A DNA stretch of 64,000 nucleotides from JBCCGI01 sp039029355 (GCA_039029355.1 JBCCGI010000009.1:62001-126000); one strand, 5' to 3'. Counted from the first letter of the stretch, positions 41,355 to 50,434 are shown. Numbers and translations: made by a program. Notes: a model not told the origin generated them from the sequence alone.

Positions 41355-42233
41355 TTACCTGCGGAGCCTCACTCGGCCGCCGATGCCGGCCAGTCCGAGG
41401 GCTCCAAAAACGCGCTCAACCGCCGCCGAATCGGCGCCCTCAAAGGCCAGCAGGGCCAGGTCCGCGGCCGCGGGGGCATCGAGGGCGAGGCGCGCTAGAC
41501 GCCGCGAGAGGAAGGCCCGCTCGCGCTCGGCCGCGAGCTTCGCCGGAAGCGTCCGCGCGCCGCGGAAGCCCAGCTCGGGGATGCGGTCGAGGCCGTCGTA
41601 GACCTCGTCGAGGGTCTCGAACGCGCCGAGCAGCGTCGCCGCGGTCTTGGGCCCGACGCCGGCGACGCCCGGAATGTTGTCGACCGAGTCGCCCGCGAGC
41701 CCTTGGAACTCGGGAATCTGGGCGGGACGGACCCCGAACTTGGCCTGGATCTCGGCCGGGCCGTAGCGGTCGCCCTTGGCGAAGTCGAAGAGCGTGGTCT
41801 CGGCGTCGACGAGCTGCCCCAGGTCCTTGTCGCTGCTGACCACGACCACGCTGTGCCCGTCGGCTCGGAGCTGGGCGTGCAGCGTCGCGATCAGGTCGTC
41901 GGCCTCGTAGCGCTGGTCGACGAAGACCTCCATCCCCATGGCGCGGGCGACGTCGCGACTGGCCTCCTGCTGACGCTCCAGGTCCTCGGGAGGCAGCTCG
42001 CGCTGGGCCTTGTAGTCGGGGTAGATGTCGTTGCGGAAGCTCGTCGTGAGGCTCTGGTCGAAGGCCACGCCGATATGCGTGGGCTCCTCCTCGCGTACGA
42101 GGCGGTTCAGGAAGCCGACGAAGCCGTAGACCGCGTTGACCGGCCAGCCGTCCGGCGTGGTCATCGTGTCGGGCACCGAGAACCAGGCTCGGAAGAAGTA
42201 CGGGCTGGCGTCGATGAGGTGGACGGTTGCCAT
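41355..42233 (-). CDS. Stand-alone 5'-3' exonuclease (PolA-type FEN domain)
   Basis: The 292-residue enzyme matches the N-terminal 5' nuclease of DNA polymerase I without a polymerase. Metal-ligand and core segments are present: HLIDASPYFFRAW, GVAFDQSLTTSFRN, RYEADDLIATL, VSSDKDLGQLV and the helix-hairpin-helix GDSVDNIPGVAGVGPKTA. It should cleave 5' flaps or RNA primers. It is cytoplasmic, so its place as the last gene of an envelope acylation operon (10 nt after the FG-GAP lipoprotein stop) looks functionally unrelated. No Shine-Dalgarno is obvious, so translation may depend on coupling. Confidence 0.93.
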   Translation of the reverse strand: MATVHLIDASPYFFRAWFSVPDTMTTPDGWPVNAVYGFVGFLNRLVREEEPTHIGVAFDQSLTTSFRNDIYPDYKAQRELPPEDLERQQEASRDVARAMGMEVFVDQRYEADDLIATLHAQLRADGHSVVVVSSDKDLGQLVDAETTLFDFAKGDRYGPAEIQAKFGVRPAQIPEFQGLAGDSVDNIPGVAGVGPKTAATLLGAFETLDEVYDGLDRIPELGFRGARTLPAKLAAERERAFLSRRLARLALDAPAAADLALLAFEGADSAAVERVFGALGLAGIGGRVRLRR

Positions 42234-42243
42234 GGTCGCGGGC

Positions 42244-43800
42244 TCAGCGCGGCGTCGCGAAGTCGCGGAACAGGCAGACCTTGCCGGCGTCGGTTCGCGG
42301 CGCGGGCTCGTCCCAGCGGAAGGCGGCGAAGACCAGCTCGGTGCCTCCCGACCCGTCGAGGTCGCCCAGGTAGGCCGCGACGGCGCCGGCCGAGTCGGCG
42401 TTGCGCTCGCCGAGGACCTGGCCGAGCGCGGCTCCGTCCGAGCGCAGGAGCCGCACGCGTCCCGCCTGGGGGACGCGGCGCGAGCCGTCGACTTCGGGGC
42501 ACGGCGCCGCCGGTGCTTCGCCGGGAACCAGCGTGTAGCCGAAGGAGCCTACCGCCCACTCGTCGCCGCCCTCGCCGTCGATCTGGCCGTAGCCGACCAC
42601 CGTCCAGCCGCACATCTCGATCGGCCCCTCGCCGCGCACCTCGGCGATCGGAAGGCGTCCCTCCGAGGTCAGGTCGAACGCGAGCGCACGGCCGGTGCGG
42701 GGCGCGCCCTCGCGGCTGAAGCCCGGCGAGCCGACCAGCAGCTCGCGCACGCCGTCCCCGTCGAGGTCGGCCGCGCCGAGGGAGAAGCCGAAGAGCTCGC
42801 CCTCGGCGGAGCCCTCGAAGCGGCGCTCGTCGAGTTCCTCGCCCGCGACCACGCGTACGTAGCCCGGGCCGTGGAACTCCAGGCTCTTCTCGGGCGCGAG
42901 CCCGATCGACGCGTCGAGCGTCATCTGCGCCGCGCCGACCGCAAAGGCATCCGCGCCCACCGCGGCGCACGCGAAGCCGAAGCCGTCGAGCGGAGCGCCG
43001 CCCTCGCCGCGCCACAGCGTCGGCGCCTTGGGGTCGGCCACGCTGCGCGCCATGCCGCCGAGCAGAGGCGCGGCCTGGGCCAGCTTGCCGCCCGATAGCA
43101 GATAGGCGCGCCCGGCGAAGTCCACCAGCGCGAGGCTGCCGGGCGCGCCGAGCAGCACCTCCGGCCGCCCGTCGCCGTCGAGGTCGCCGACGCCGGCGAG
43201 CCCGTGGCCCAGGCGCTGGCCGTCGGCCTCGCCCTCGATCACCAGGCTCGCGCGGGCGGCCGAGGCCTTGTGCGGGCGCTCGGCGTCGACGAGCTCGGTG
43301 TCCCGATCGGCGCTGAGGAAGACGTACACCCGCCCGCGCTGGGTCCACCGCCCGTCGACGCGCGGCCCGCGGATGTCCCCCACCGCGAAGTCGTCGCGCC
43401 CGTCGCCGTCGAGGTCACCCAGCCACGCCACGCTGCGGCCGAAGCGGTCGCCGGACTCGCCCTCGATGCGGAGCTGCACCTGGTTCTTCAGCTTCAGCCT
43501 CGGCTCGCTCCAGCTCCACGGGCTCTGCACGAGCGTCGCGCTCCCCACCGCGTTGTCGTTCGGTGTGGGCACGTCGAGCTTTTGGTAGGAGCCCATCAAG
43601 AGGTCGTTGACCCCGTCCCCGTTCCAGTCGGCCGTGCCGCCGGGCCCCAGCGAGCCGAGCGCGAAGCCGATGTGGTCGTTCAGCGCGAACCCGGTGACGG
43701 TCAGGTCCGCCTCGCAGGCGTAGGCCGTGCCGTCGGAGGCGGGCGCGGGCTCGTCCTGGCCACCGCAGGCCAAAAGGAGAAAGAGGATCGGGCTGCGCAT
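42244..43800 (-). CDS. FG-GAP/VCBS repeat lipoprotein
   Basis: The 518-residue product starts with a very short lipoprotein signal (MRSPILFLLLACGG) and contains about six FG-GAP/integrin-like calcium-binding blades, e.g. WNGDGVNDLLMGS, LGDLDGDGRDDFAVGD, VGDLDGDGRPEVLLGAP and ADLDGDGVRELLVGSPG. It is probably a lipid-anchored beta-propeller. Its start codon shares one base with the MBOAT stop (TGATG, 43798-43802), so it is coupled to the acyltransferase and may bind the same polysaccharide. The C-terminal module of the other FG-GAP proteins is absent. Confidence 0.9.
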   Translation of the reverse strand: MRSPILFLLLACGGQDEPAPASDGTAYACEADLTVTGFALNDHIGFALGSLGPGGTADWNGDGVNDLLMGSYQKLDVPTPNDNAVGSATLVQSPWSWSEPRLKLKNQVQLRIEGESGDRFGRSVAWLGDLDGDGRDDFAVGDIRGPRVDGRWTQRGRVYVFLSADRDTELVDAERPHKASAARASLVIEGEADGQRLGHGLAGVGDLDGDGRPEVLLGAPGSLALVDFAGRAYLLSGGKLAQAAPLLGGMARSVADPKAPTLWRGEGGAPLDGFGFACAAVGADAFAVGAAQMTLDASIGLAPEKSLEFHGPGYVRVVAGEELDERRFEGSAEGELFGFSLGAADLDGDGVRELLVGSPGFSREGAPRTGRALAFDLTSEGRLPIAEVRGEGPIEMCGWTVVGYGQIDGEGGDEWAVGSFGYTLVPGEAPAAPCPEVDGSRRVPQAGRVRLLRSDGAALGQVLGERNADSAGAVAAYLGDLDGSGGTELVFAAFRWDEPAPRTDAGKVCLFRDFATPR

Positions 43801-45209
43801 CAGAACTGGAAGTAGACGAAGGCCTGGTACCCAACGCTCGCCCACGGCAGCACCAGCGCCGCCGCCACGCCGTAGACCGCGGCAAAGGCCCAATCGGGCA
43901 GCCGCCGGAAGAAGTCGTGCAGGAAGCGCCGGTACATCGCGAAGTGCACCACGAGGAAGAGCGGGAACACCGCCGCCCACCGCAGCGCTACCGGATCGGT
44001 CGCCGGTCCGCCGGCTCCGAACATCCCGGTGACGTACGGCACGACGTGATCGAGCCCGCCGGAGCGGAAGAACACGGCCGACATGGTCCAGAAGAGGAAC
44101 ACGTAGGGATACGCCAGCCAGCCGCGGCTGGTGATCCACTTCATCTTGCCCGCCGCCTCGAGCACGACGAACAGGCCCGCGTTCATCCCGAAGAAGACGA
44201 AGTTCCAGCTCGCCCCGTGCCACAGCCCGACCGCGGTGTAGACGCCGAAGAGCGCCGTGTAGATACGCCAGCGCGAGCGCTTGTTCCCGCCGAGCCGCAC
44301 CCACAGCCAGTCGAGGTAGATGTAGAGGTAGTCGCGGATCCAGCTCGTCAGCGAGATGTGCCAGCGACGCCAGAACTCACCCACCGAAGGCGCGAAGAAC
44401 GGGAAACGGAAGTTCTCGACCAGCCGGTAGCCCAGCAGGCCCGCGGTGGCCATGGCCATGTCCGAGTAGCCCGAGAAGTCGCAGTAGAGCTGGACGTTGA
44501 AGAGCCCCGCCCCGATCCAGCGTCCGGTGGTGCCGACGGCCTCGGGGTCGCTGAAGATGCGGTCGACCATCGGCGCCACGCGGTCGGCGACGCAGGCCTT
44601 CTTGATGAAGCCGAACAGGAACAGCGTCAGGCAGGCGCGGAACTCGACGTCCGCCAGCCGCCGCCGCACGTCGAGCTGGGGCAGGAACTCCACCGCGCGG
44701 ACGATCGGCCCTGCGACGAGCTGCGGGAAGAAGGCCACGAAGAGCGCGAAGTCGAGCGGGCTGCGCCGCGCCTGGAGCTCGCCGCGGTAGATGTCGATCG
44801 AGTAGCTCAGCGACTGGAACGTATAGAAGCTGATGCCGACCGGCAGGATGATGTCGGCGCGCATCGGCGCCAGCTCCAGCCCGAACAGGTTCAGCAGCCC
44901 GACGCCCGACTCGACGAAGAAGTTGAAGTACTTGAAGTACCCCAAGAGGCCGAGGTTGATCGCGAGGCTGGCGTAGAGCCAAAGCCGCTTGCGCCAGCCG
45001 TCCGCAGCGCCCTCGATGCCGATGCCGGCCACGTAGTCGACCAGCGTCGAGATCAGGATCAGCCCGAGGAAGCGCCAGTCCCACGAGCCGTAGAACACGT
45101 AGCTCGCCGCCAGCAGCCACGCCTTGCGGGTGCCGTTGCCGCGCAGCAGCCAGTAGATCGACGCGACGACCGCGAAGAAGACGAAGAAGACCGCCTGCGT
45201 GAAGATCAT
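43800..45209 (-). CDS. MBOAT O-acyltransferase (AlgI/DltB family), copy 2
   Basis: A 469-residue multi-spanning protein paralogous to the one at 14687-16075. It has LVAGPIVRAVEFLPQL, VQLYCDFSGYSDMAMATAG, FWRRWHISLTSWIRDYLYIY and VGLWHGASWNFVF, with the conserved catalytic His in the last. It starts in an ATGA overlap with the upstream SGNH-like gene. It would move an acyl group (acetyl is the common case) across the membrane to its SGNH partner. Confidence 0.94.
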   Translation of the reverse strand: MIFTQAVFFVFFAVVASIYWLLRGNGTRKAWLLAASYVFYGSWDWRFLGLILISTLVDYVAGIGIEGAADGWRKRLWLYASLAINLGLLGYFKYFNFFVESGVGLLNLFGLELAPMRADIILPVGISFYTFQSLSYSIDIYRGELQARRSPLDFALFVAFFPQLVAGPIVRAVEFLPQLDVRRRLADVEFRACLTLFLFGFIKKACVADRVAPMVDRIFSDPEAVGTTGRWIGAGLFNVQLYCDFSGYSDMAMATAGLLGYRLVENFRFPFFAPSVGEFWRRWHISLTSWIRDYLYIYLDWLWVRLGGNKRSRWRIYTALFGVYTAVGLWHGASWNFVFFGMNAGLFVVLEAAGKMKWITSRGWLAYPYVFLFWTMSAVFFRSGGLDHVVPYVTGMFGAGGPATDPVALRWAAVFPLFLVVHFAMYRRFLHDFFRRLPDWAFAAVYGVAAALVLPWASVGYQAFVYFQF

Positions 45210-46282
45210 GGAGCGGTGCGCTTCAGGATCTCGGCCAGCCGCGGCGCGAGGAAGCGGCTGAACTGACTCGCGCCCTCACGGCGATAGTGCGTGAGGTCGA
45301 TCCGCAGCTCGGGCCGGAACAGGTTGGCGTACGTCTTCGGCAGGTGAAACGGCAGGAAGTTCGGCAGCTCGCCGAGCTCGTCGAGCGCCAGCGCCTCCGG
45401 CATGGCGAACACCATCGGCGACAGGCAGTAGATCGGCTCGACCCCGGCGCCGCGTATCGCGCCGATCTGCCGGCGCAGCGCGGTGAAGTTGTAGCGCTCC
45501 AGCGACGCGCCGGCGCGGTTCGCCGCCTCCATGGCCACCGCCCGGTCGCGGTAGGCGGCGCGGTCGCGCAGCGGGTCCTTGTCCGGCGCGGGCTCCTTGA
45601 AGCCGGGGCGGTCCTCGACCGCCTGGAAGCCGCGCCCGTCGGCCAGCCAGGGGGGCGCGACCCAGTCCGGGTCGCGGTCCAGGTGCGCCTGCAGCGCCGC
45701 CGGTCCGCGCCCGATGTTGCCCAGGTTCATGCCGAGCAACTTGAGGTGCCGGATCGACTCGTCGTACTTCACGCGCGGTTCGAGGTCCGCCAGCCACACC
45801 GAGCGCAGGATGAGCTCGGTCTCCTCGAGCGTATGGCTGTGCACCGCGAGCTCGGTCTTGGACGCCTGCAGTCCCGTGTAGTCAAAGGGTGGGTCGAACG
45901 GCGGCGGCTCGAGCACGATCCACTTCAGGCGCGCCGGCTCCTGGGCCAGGATCCACCGCACCATGTAGTCGGTCTCGAAGCTGCGGAAGCCGACCACGCC
46001 GAAGTTGAACGAGCGCACCTCGAGCCCCTCGGCCGCCAGCCCCTCGTCGACCACCTCGGGGACGAAGTTGCGGAACGTCGCGCTCGATCCCACGAAGACG
46101 AGGTCGAACTCGTCCTTGTGCTCGGCGAAGTACCGCAGCTTGTCCTGCAGGTCGTAGTGCGGCGGCATGGGGATCCACGCGCGCACCGCGACCGCAGTCG
46201 CCGCGAAGCACGCGGCGAAGATCGCTAGGTAGAGCGGAGCCCTGCGCAGACGGCGAGGATCGAGGCTGCCCTCGGCGGACAT
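45206..46282 (-). CDS. Membrane-anchored SGNH-like partner of MBOAT, copy 2
   Basis: The 358-residue protein has an N-terminal membrane helix (LYLAIFAACFAATAVAV) and the same layout as the copy at 16082-17131: FDLVFVGSSATFRNFVPEVV (GSS nucleophile-like block), RSFNFGVVGFRSFETDYMVR and a C-terminal THYRREGASQFSRFLAP in place of the D-x-x-H block. In this copy the block reads Asp-Leu-Thr-His, which keeps the D-x-x-H spacing. It is likely the extracytoplasmic acyl acceptor/transferase for the following MBOAT. Confidence 0.85.
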   Translation of the reverse strand: MSAEGSLDPRRLRRAPLYLAIFAACFAATAVAVRAWIPMPPHYDLQDKLRYFAEHKDEFDLVFVGSSATFRNFVPEVVDEGLAAEGLEVRSFNFGVVGFRSFETDYMVRWILAQEPARLKWIVLEPPPFDPPFDYTGLQASKTELAVHSHTLEETELILRSVWLADLEPRVKYDESIRHLKLLGMNLGNIGRGPAALQAHLDRDPDWVAPPWLADGRGFQAVEDRPGFKEPAPDKDPLRDRAAYRDRAVAMEAANRAGASLERYNFTALRRQIGAIRGAGVEPIYCLSPMVFAMPEALALDELGELPNFLPFHLPKTYANLFRPELRIDLTHYRREGASQFSRFLAPRLAEILKRTAP

Positions 46283-46320
46283 GGCGGCAGGATAGGGCTG
46301 AGCTCGGTCGGGTTACACGC

Positions 46321-46716
46321 TCAGTCGAGGGTCCAGGCAACAAACGAGCCCGGATCCGCCACGAGCAGCGCCAGACAGGCGCACCAGAGCACGAGCGAGA
46401 GCGCCGCGACGGGCAGCTGGCGATAGCGCGCGCCGTGCAGCACCCGCCGTACCGCGAGCACGGCCAGCGTCCAGAGCGGCGACAGCCAGAGCGCATTCAG
46501 GGCCAGGATCCAGGCCAGGTGGTGCAGGTCGAAGCCCAGCTCGGCGGGGTCGGGACGGTAGAGCTGCGGCCACTCCCCCAGCGCGATGCGTGCGCGCAGC
46601 ACGAAGGTCGCCCCCACCAGGAGCGCCACGGGGGAGACGAGGGCCGCGCCGAGCAGCCACGGGTCGTGGCGGCGGCGGCCGAGGACGAGCGTCTGTAGGG
46701 AGGAGGGAGGGGCCAT
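46321..46716 (-). CDS. Small four-helix membrane protein
   Basis: A 131-residue protein with four predicted membrane helices (near 20-42, 65-85, 85-95 merging into a loop, and 108-125) and no recognised domain. It is first in the five-gene operon, 38 nt before the SGNH-like gene. A palindrome lies 2 nt upstream of its ATG. I see no Shine-Dalgarno. It may be an accessory subunit of the acylation machinery, but that is a guess from position. Confidence 0.7.
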   Translation of the reverse strand: MAPPSSLQTLVLGRRRHDPWLLGAALVSPVALLVGATFVLRARIALGEWPQLYRPDPAELGFDLHHLAWILALNALWLSPLWTLAVLAVRRVLHGARYRQLPVAALSLVLWCACLALLVADPGSFVAWTLD

Positions 46717-46717
46717 C

Positions 46718-46735
46718 GCTTTGCAATTGCAATGC
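46718..46735. promoter_or_regulatory. Palindromic candidate operator between divergent genes
   Basis: TTGCAATTGCAA (46721-46732) is a perfect 12-bp palindrome, extended to 18 bp with one mismatch pair. This AT-rich motif stands out in very GC-rich DNA and sits directly before the small membrane protein ATG, in the 150-bp divergent region shared with the SDR gene. It may bind a dimeric regulator or contain the promoter. Confidence 0.5.
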
Positions 46736-46866
46736 TAACAGCCGGGTACGCTCCCCCCGCAAGGGGCCGCGCGCGCTGCGTGCGCGCCGTTCGGCCTTTC
46801 GGGCGGAAATCGATTCCCCTTCCGCACCTGCCCCGCCGCGGACCGCGCGTATGGCAGGATGCCGCC

Positions 46867-47565
46867 ATGAAGCTATCGGAGGTCCAAGCACTCATCACGG
46901 GCGGCGGAACGGGCATCGGCTACGAGACAGCGCGCATCCTGCGTGCGGCGGGCGCGGGCGTCGTCCTGTGCGGTCGCCGCGAAGACGTCCTGCGCCGCGC
47001 CGCCGACGAGCTCGGCGCGACCACGATCGCCGCCGACGTCTCCCAGGAGGAGGACGTGCTGCGCCTCGTCGACGGCGCCGTCGAGGCGCTCGGAGGCCTG
47101 AACGTGCTGATCAACAACGCCGCCTTCGGCGGACGCGCGCCGCTCGTCGAGGTCGACACGGAGACCTTCCGGGCCGTCCATGCGACGAACGTCGTCGGCG
47201 CGATGATGGTCGCGCGCGAGTGCGCCAAGCACATGATCGCCAGGGGCGCCGGGACGATCGTGAACGTGGGCTCGACCGCCGCCGGAAAGGGCTACCCGAC
47301 GGGGTCGGCCTACGCGTCGTCGAAGTTCGCGCTCACCGGGCTGACCGAGTGCTGGCGCGCGGAGCTGCGGCCGCACGGCATCCGCGTGATGCAGGTCAAC
47401 CCGAGCGAAGTGCTGACGCCCTTCGGCGGGCGCGACATGACGGCGCCCCAGAACCCGACCAAGCTGCGGGCCGAGGAGGTGGCGCACGTCATCCGCGCCA
47501 TGCTCGAGATGGACGACCGCGGCTTCATCACCGACGCGACGATCTTCGCGACGAACCCGAAGTAG
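46867..47565 (+). CDS. SDR family NAD(P)-dependent oxidoreductase
   Basis: The 232-residue classical short-chain dehydrogenase has TGGGTGIG (nucleotide-binding Gly motif, residues ~11-18), NNAAFGG (NNAG equivalent), the catalytic Ser in VGSTAAGKG, and YASSKFALTG with the Tyr-x-x-x-Lys pair. It is closest in pattern to 3-oxoacyl-ACP reductase/FabG-like enzymes, but the substrate is unknown. ATG 46867 was chosen because the Rossmann strand begins right after it; a CAGGAT hexamer sits 6 nt upstream, so it may be leaderless. It is convergent with the VCBS gene, 6 nt apart. Confidence 0.93.
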   Translation: MKLSEVQALITGGGTGIGYETARILRAAGAGVVLCGRREDVLRRAADELGATTIAADVSQEEDVLRLVDGAVEALGGLNVLINNAAFGGRAPLVEVDTETFRAVHATNVVGAMMVARECAKHMIARGAGTIVNVGSTAAGKGYPTGSAYASSKFALTGLTECWRAELRPHGIRVMQVNPSEVLTPFGGRDMTAPQNPTKLRAEEVAHVIRAMLEMDDRGFITDATIFATNPK

Positions 47566-47571
47566 CGCCGC

Positions 47572-50154
47572 TCATGGGTTGAGCGCCAGGGCGACCGCGT
47601 TGCTGGCGAAGCCGACCGAGAACGTCGCCGGGTCGAGCGCCAGGAAGGCGTGGTGCAGCGTCACGCCCGTCAGCGACGGCGGTGATCCGGGCACGACGAC
47701 GAGCCTCGGAGCGCCGCTGGCACCGTCCGCGTCGAGCGTCCCGATGGGCTCCACGAGCGTCTGCGCACCGGGCTGGTTTACGGTCGCCAGGAAGTAGCCG
47801 TCGGGGTTCAGCGGCACGTCGACGCCGAAGAGGCTGAAGCCCGGGCTCGTGCCGGTGAACGAGCCGGCGATCCAGTAGGTCGTTCCCGCCTGGCCAGGGC
47901 CCGCGTCCAGCTGGAACGCCTGCTGGCCGCCGGCCGAGAGCGAGACCTCCGCCGGCACCCCGCAGAACGGCAGGCCGGGGAGGGCACGGTTGAGCAGCAC
48001 GCCGACGTCGCCGGTCGAGACGTTGCCGCTGAGGACGTCGGCGCGCCCGTCGGCGTCGACGTCGGCGATGGCCACGCTCCAGGGCGAGCCTCCCGAGGTG
48101 GCCTGGATCGGCTCCGCGAACGACCCGTCGCCCACGCCGGCGAAGAGCAACAGCGGCTCGACCGCAACCGCGAGGTCGGGCGCGCCGTCGTCGTTCAGGT
48201 CGCCGATCGCGACCTGCTGGGGCGTGCCTCCCTCGGCGGCGTACGGGACCGCCGGGGCGAAGCTCGCGCCGCCCAGCCCGCGGAAGACCGAGAGCCCGCC
48301 GGGAAGCTGGTTGACCACGACGAAGTCGGGCAGGCCGTCGCGGTCCAGATCCGCCGCTTCGACCCACGTCGGCCGCGAGCCGGCCGCGAGCAGCGTGGGA
48401 GCCTGCACGGTCCCGTCGCCGTTGCCGAGCAGGAGCGTCGCGTCGTCGGACTGGTCGTTCGCCGTCACCACGTCGAGCCGCCCGTCCCGATCGAAGTCCG
48501 CCAGCGCGACGCCCTTCGCCGAAGGTGCGCCCGCGGCAAAGCTCTGGGCGGCCCCAAACGTGCCGTCGCCGACTCCGAGCTGCACCGACACCGCGCCGTC
48601 GGCGGTACCGGGCACCACGAGGTCGAGCGCGCCGTCGCCGTTGAGGTCTCCGCTCGCAAGCGACCACGGCTGGGCCGCCGGGTCGTACGCCGCGACCTCG
48701 ACCAGCGTTCCGTCCCCTTGTCCGGCGAAGACCCTGACGCCGTCGTCCGCGGTGGAGTTTCCGTAGTGCGCGCAGGCGACGTCCATGCGGCCGTCGGCGT
48801 CGAAGTCGGCCGCCTCGATGCGGATGTGATCGTCGGAGACCAGGTCGGAGTCCGCGGCCGTGAAGGTCCCGTCGCCCGCGCCGAGCCAGGTGCGCACGGC
48901 GTACCAGTCGCCGGTCGCGAGGTCGACGCGCCCGTCCCCATCCAGGTCGAGGGCGGCGATGTCTTCGGGGAAGTCCGCGTCGGAGACGAAGCGCGGCCCC
49001 AGCTCGCCGCTCTCGCGTCCCAGAAAGACCGTCACGCCGTCGGCCCACGGGTTGGCGCCGACGACGTCGCCGTGGCCGTCCCCGTCGAAGTCGGCGACCG
49101 CGACCTGCTCGACGGCGTGGAAGCCGGGGTAGTAGCTACCGCTCGAGATCGCACCGTCGTCGAACGTCCCGTCGCCGTTGCCGCGGAAGATCGCGACGCC
49201 GGGCGGGTAGCCGATGTTGCCCGTGACCAGGTCGGGCAAGCCGTCCCCGTCGAACGAGGTCAGCGTCATGTACCGCGGCGCGCCGGTGGTCGACACGCTG
49301 AGCGGCGGGCCGAAGGTCCCGTCGCCCTCGCCGAGGCGGACGGTGCGGCTCCAGTAGATCCACAGACCGCCGGTGTTCGCGAAGGCGAGGTCGGCGTCGC
49401 CGTCGAGGTCGACGTCGCCGGCGACCACCCAGAACTCGCCGACGACCGCGGGGTGCGTATCGATCGGCGCGGTCACCGCGGGCGCGAAGCCCCCGGGGGC
49501 GGCGAACAGCAGCGAGAAGGTCTCCTCGACGTTGTTGCAGGTCACCAGGTCGACGTCCCCGTCCCCGTCGAAGTCCGCGGCGGCGATCGAGGTCGGCCCC
49601 GCCCCCACCGCGTGCGTGGTCGCCGCTCCGAAGAGCCCGCCGCCGAGGCCGAGGCGCACGGTCACGTCGCCCCCGCCGCGGTTCGCCGTGGCGAGGTCGA
49701 GCGTCCCGTCCGCGTCGAAGTCCTCGAGCACGAGCGACCACGGCTGAACGCCGACCGGCACCGGGAGGGTCGGCGCGAACATGCCGTCGCCGCCTCCGAG
49801 CAGCACCGTCACGTCATCCGAACCGGCGTTGGCGGTGGCGAGGTCGAGCGCTCCGTCGCCGTCGAGGTCGGCCGCCTGCACCTGCTGCGGCTCGAGGCCA
49901 ACGGCAAACGTGCCGAGCGGCGTGAGGCCTCCGTTGCCCAGGCCGCGCAGGACCGACACGTCGTTCGACCCCGAGTTCGCCGCGACGACGTCGGGCGCGC
50001 CGTCGCCGTCGAGGTCTGCGGCGAGCACCGACATCGGCACCGAGCCGGCCGGATACAGCTGCGTGGGCAGCACCGGGCCGGACTGCTCGTCCGGGGCAAG
50101 CGGATGGACGACCGAGGCGAGGACGAACGGCGCGAGCGAGATCCGAGCGAGCAT
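47572..50154 (-). CDS. Secreted VCBS/FG-GAP repeat protein with C-terminal module
   Basis: The 860-residue product starts 5 nt after GGAGG and has a signal peptide (LARISLAPFVLASVVHP). It carries about 14 VCBS repeats of ~50 residues with calcium-binding loops (ADLDGDGAPDVVAANSGSND, EDFDADGTLDLATANRGGGD, ADFDRDGRLDVVTANDQSDD). The C-terminal ~125 residues (VSLSAGGQQAFQLDAGPG, GVDVPLNPDGYFLATV, GVTLHHAFLALDP) repeat the module at the end of the 31042-32679 product. It is predicted to be an extracellular multi-bladed calcium-dependent protein. Confidence 0.92.
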   Translation of the reverse strand: MLARISLAPFVLASVVHPLAPDEQSGPVLPTQLYPAGSVPMSVLAADLDGDGAPDVVAANSGSNDVSVLRGLGNGGLTPLGTFAVGLEPQQVQAADLDGDGALDLATANAGSDDVTVLLGGGDGMFAPTLPVPVGVQPWSLVLEDFDADGTLDLATANRGGGDVTVRLGLGGGLFGAATTHAVGAGPTSIAAADFDGDGDVDLVTCNNVEETFSLLFAAPGGFAPAVTAPIDTHPAVVGEFWVVAGDVDLDGDADLAFANTGGLWIYWSRTVRLGEGDGTFGPPLSVSTTGAPRYMTLTSFDGDGLPDLVTGNIGYPPGVAIFRGNGDGTFDDGAISSGSYYPGFHAVEQVAVADFDGDGHGDVVGANPWADGVTVFLGRESGELGPRFVSDADFPEDIAALDLDGDGRVDLATGDWYAVRTWLGAGDGTFTAADSDLVSDDHIRIEAADFDADGRMDVACAHYGNSTADDGVRVFAGQGDGTLVEVAAYDPAAQPWSLASGDLNGDGALDLVVPGTADGAVSVQLGVGDGTFGAAQSFAAGAPSAKGVALADFDRDGRLDVVTANDQSDDATLLLGNGDGTVQAPTLLAAGSRPTWVEAADLDRDGLPDFVVVNQLPGGLSVFRGLGGASFAPAVPYAAEGGTPQQVAIGDLNDDGAPDLAVAVEPLLLFAGVGDGSFAEPIQATSGGSPWSVAIADVDADGRADVLSGNVSTGDVGVLLNRALPGLPFCGVPAEVSLSAGGQQAFQLDAGPGQAGTTYWIAGSFTGTSPGFSLFGVDVPLNPDGYFLATVNQPGAQTLVEPIGTLDADGASGAPRLVVVPGSPPSLTGVTLHHAFLALDPATFSVGFASNAVALALNP

Positions 50155-50434
50155 GCTTCCCTCCCGGGAGCAGGTGGACTGTCCGAAGCAAGGGCCGGGG
50201 AAGCCGCGCTCCTCCGAGGCTAGCCCGAGCGCGCCGCGAGCGGGCAAGGGCGCCGTAACGGCTGCGAAGCTCCTTCGTTTGGCGCGGCGGCGCCCGGGCC
50301 GGCGACGGCGGTGTGGCGCGCCCCCGCGAAGAAGGAACCTGCAAAGCAAAGGCACGGCCCGCGGAGCGGCCAATCCGGTCGCTCCGGCACGCGGCGGGCT
50401 TCCGGCCGGCCGCGAAAAAACCCGAAAGCACTCG
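50155..50434. other. Divergent intergenic region before the riboswitch promoter
   Basis: 280 bp between the VCBS gene start and the methionine-operon promoter; together with the leader the whole gene-free stretch is 50155-50671. Apart from the Shine-Dalgarno of the VCBS gene I recognise nothing. Confidence 0.3.
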
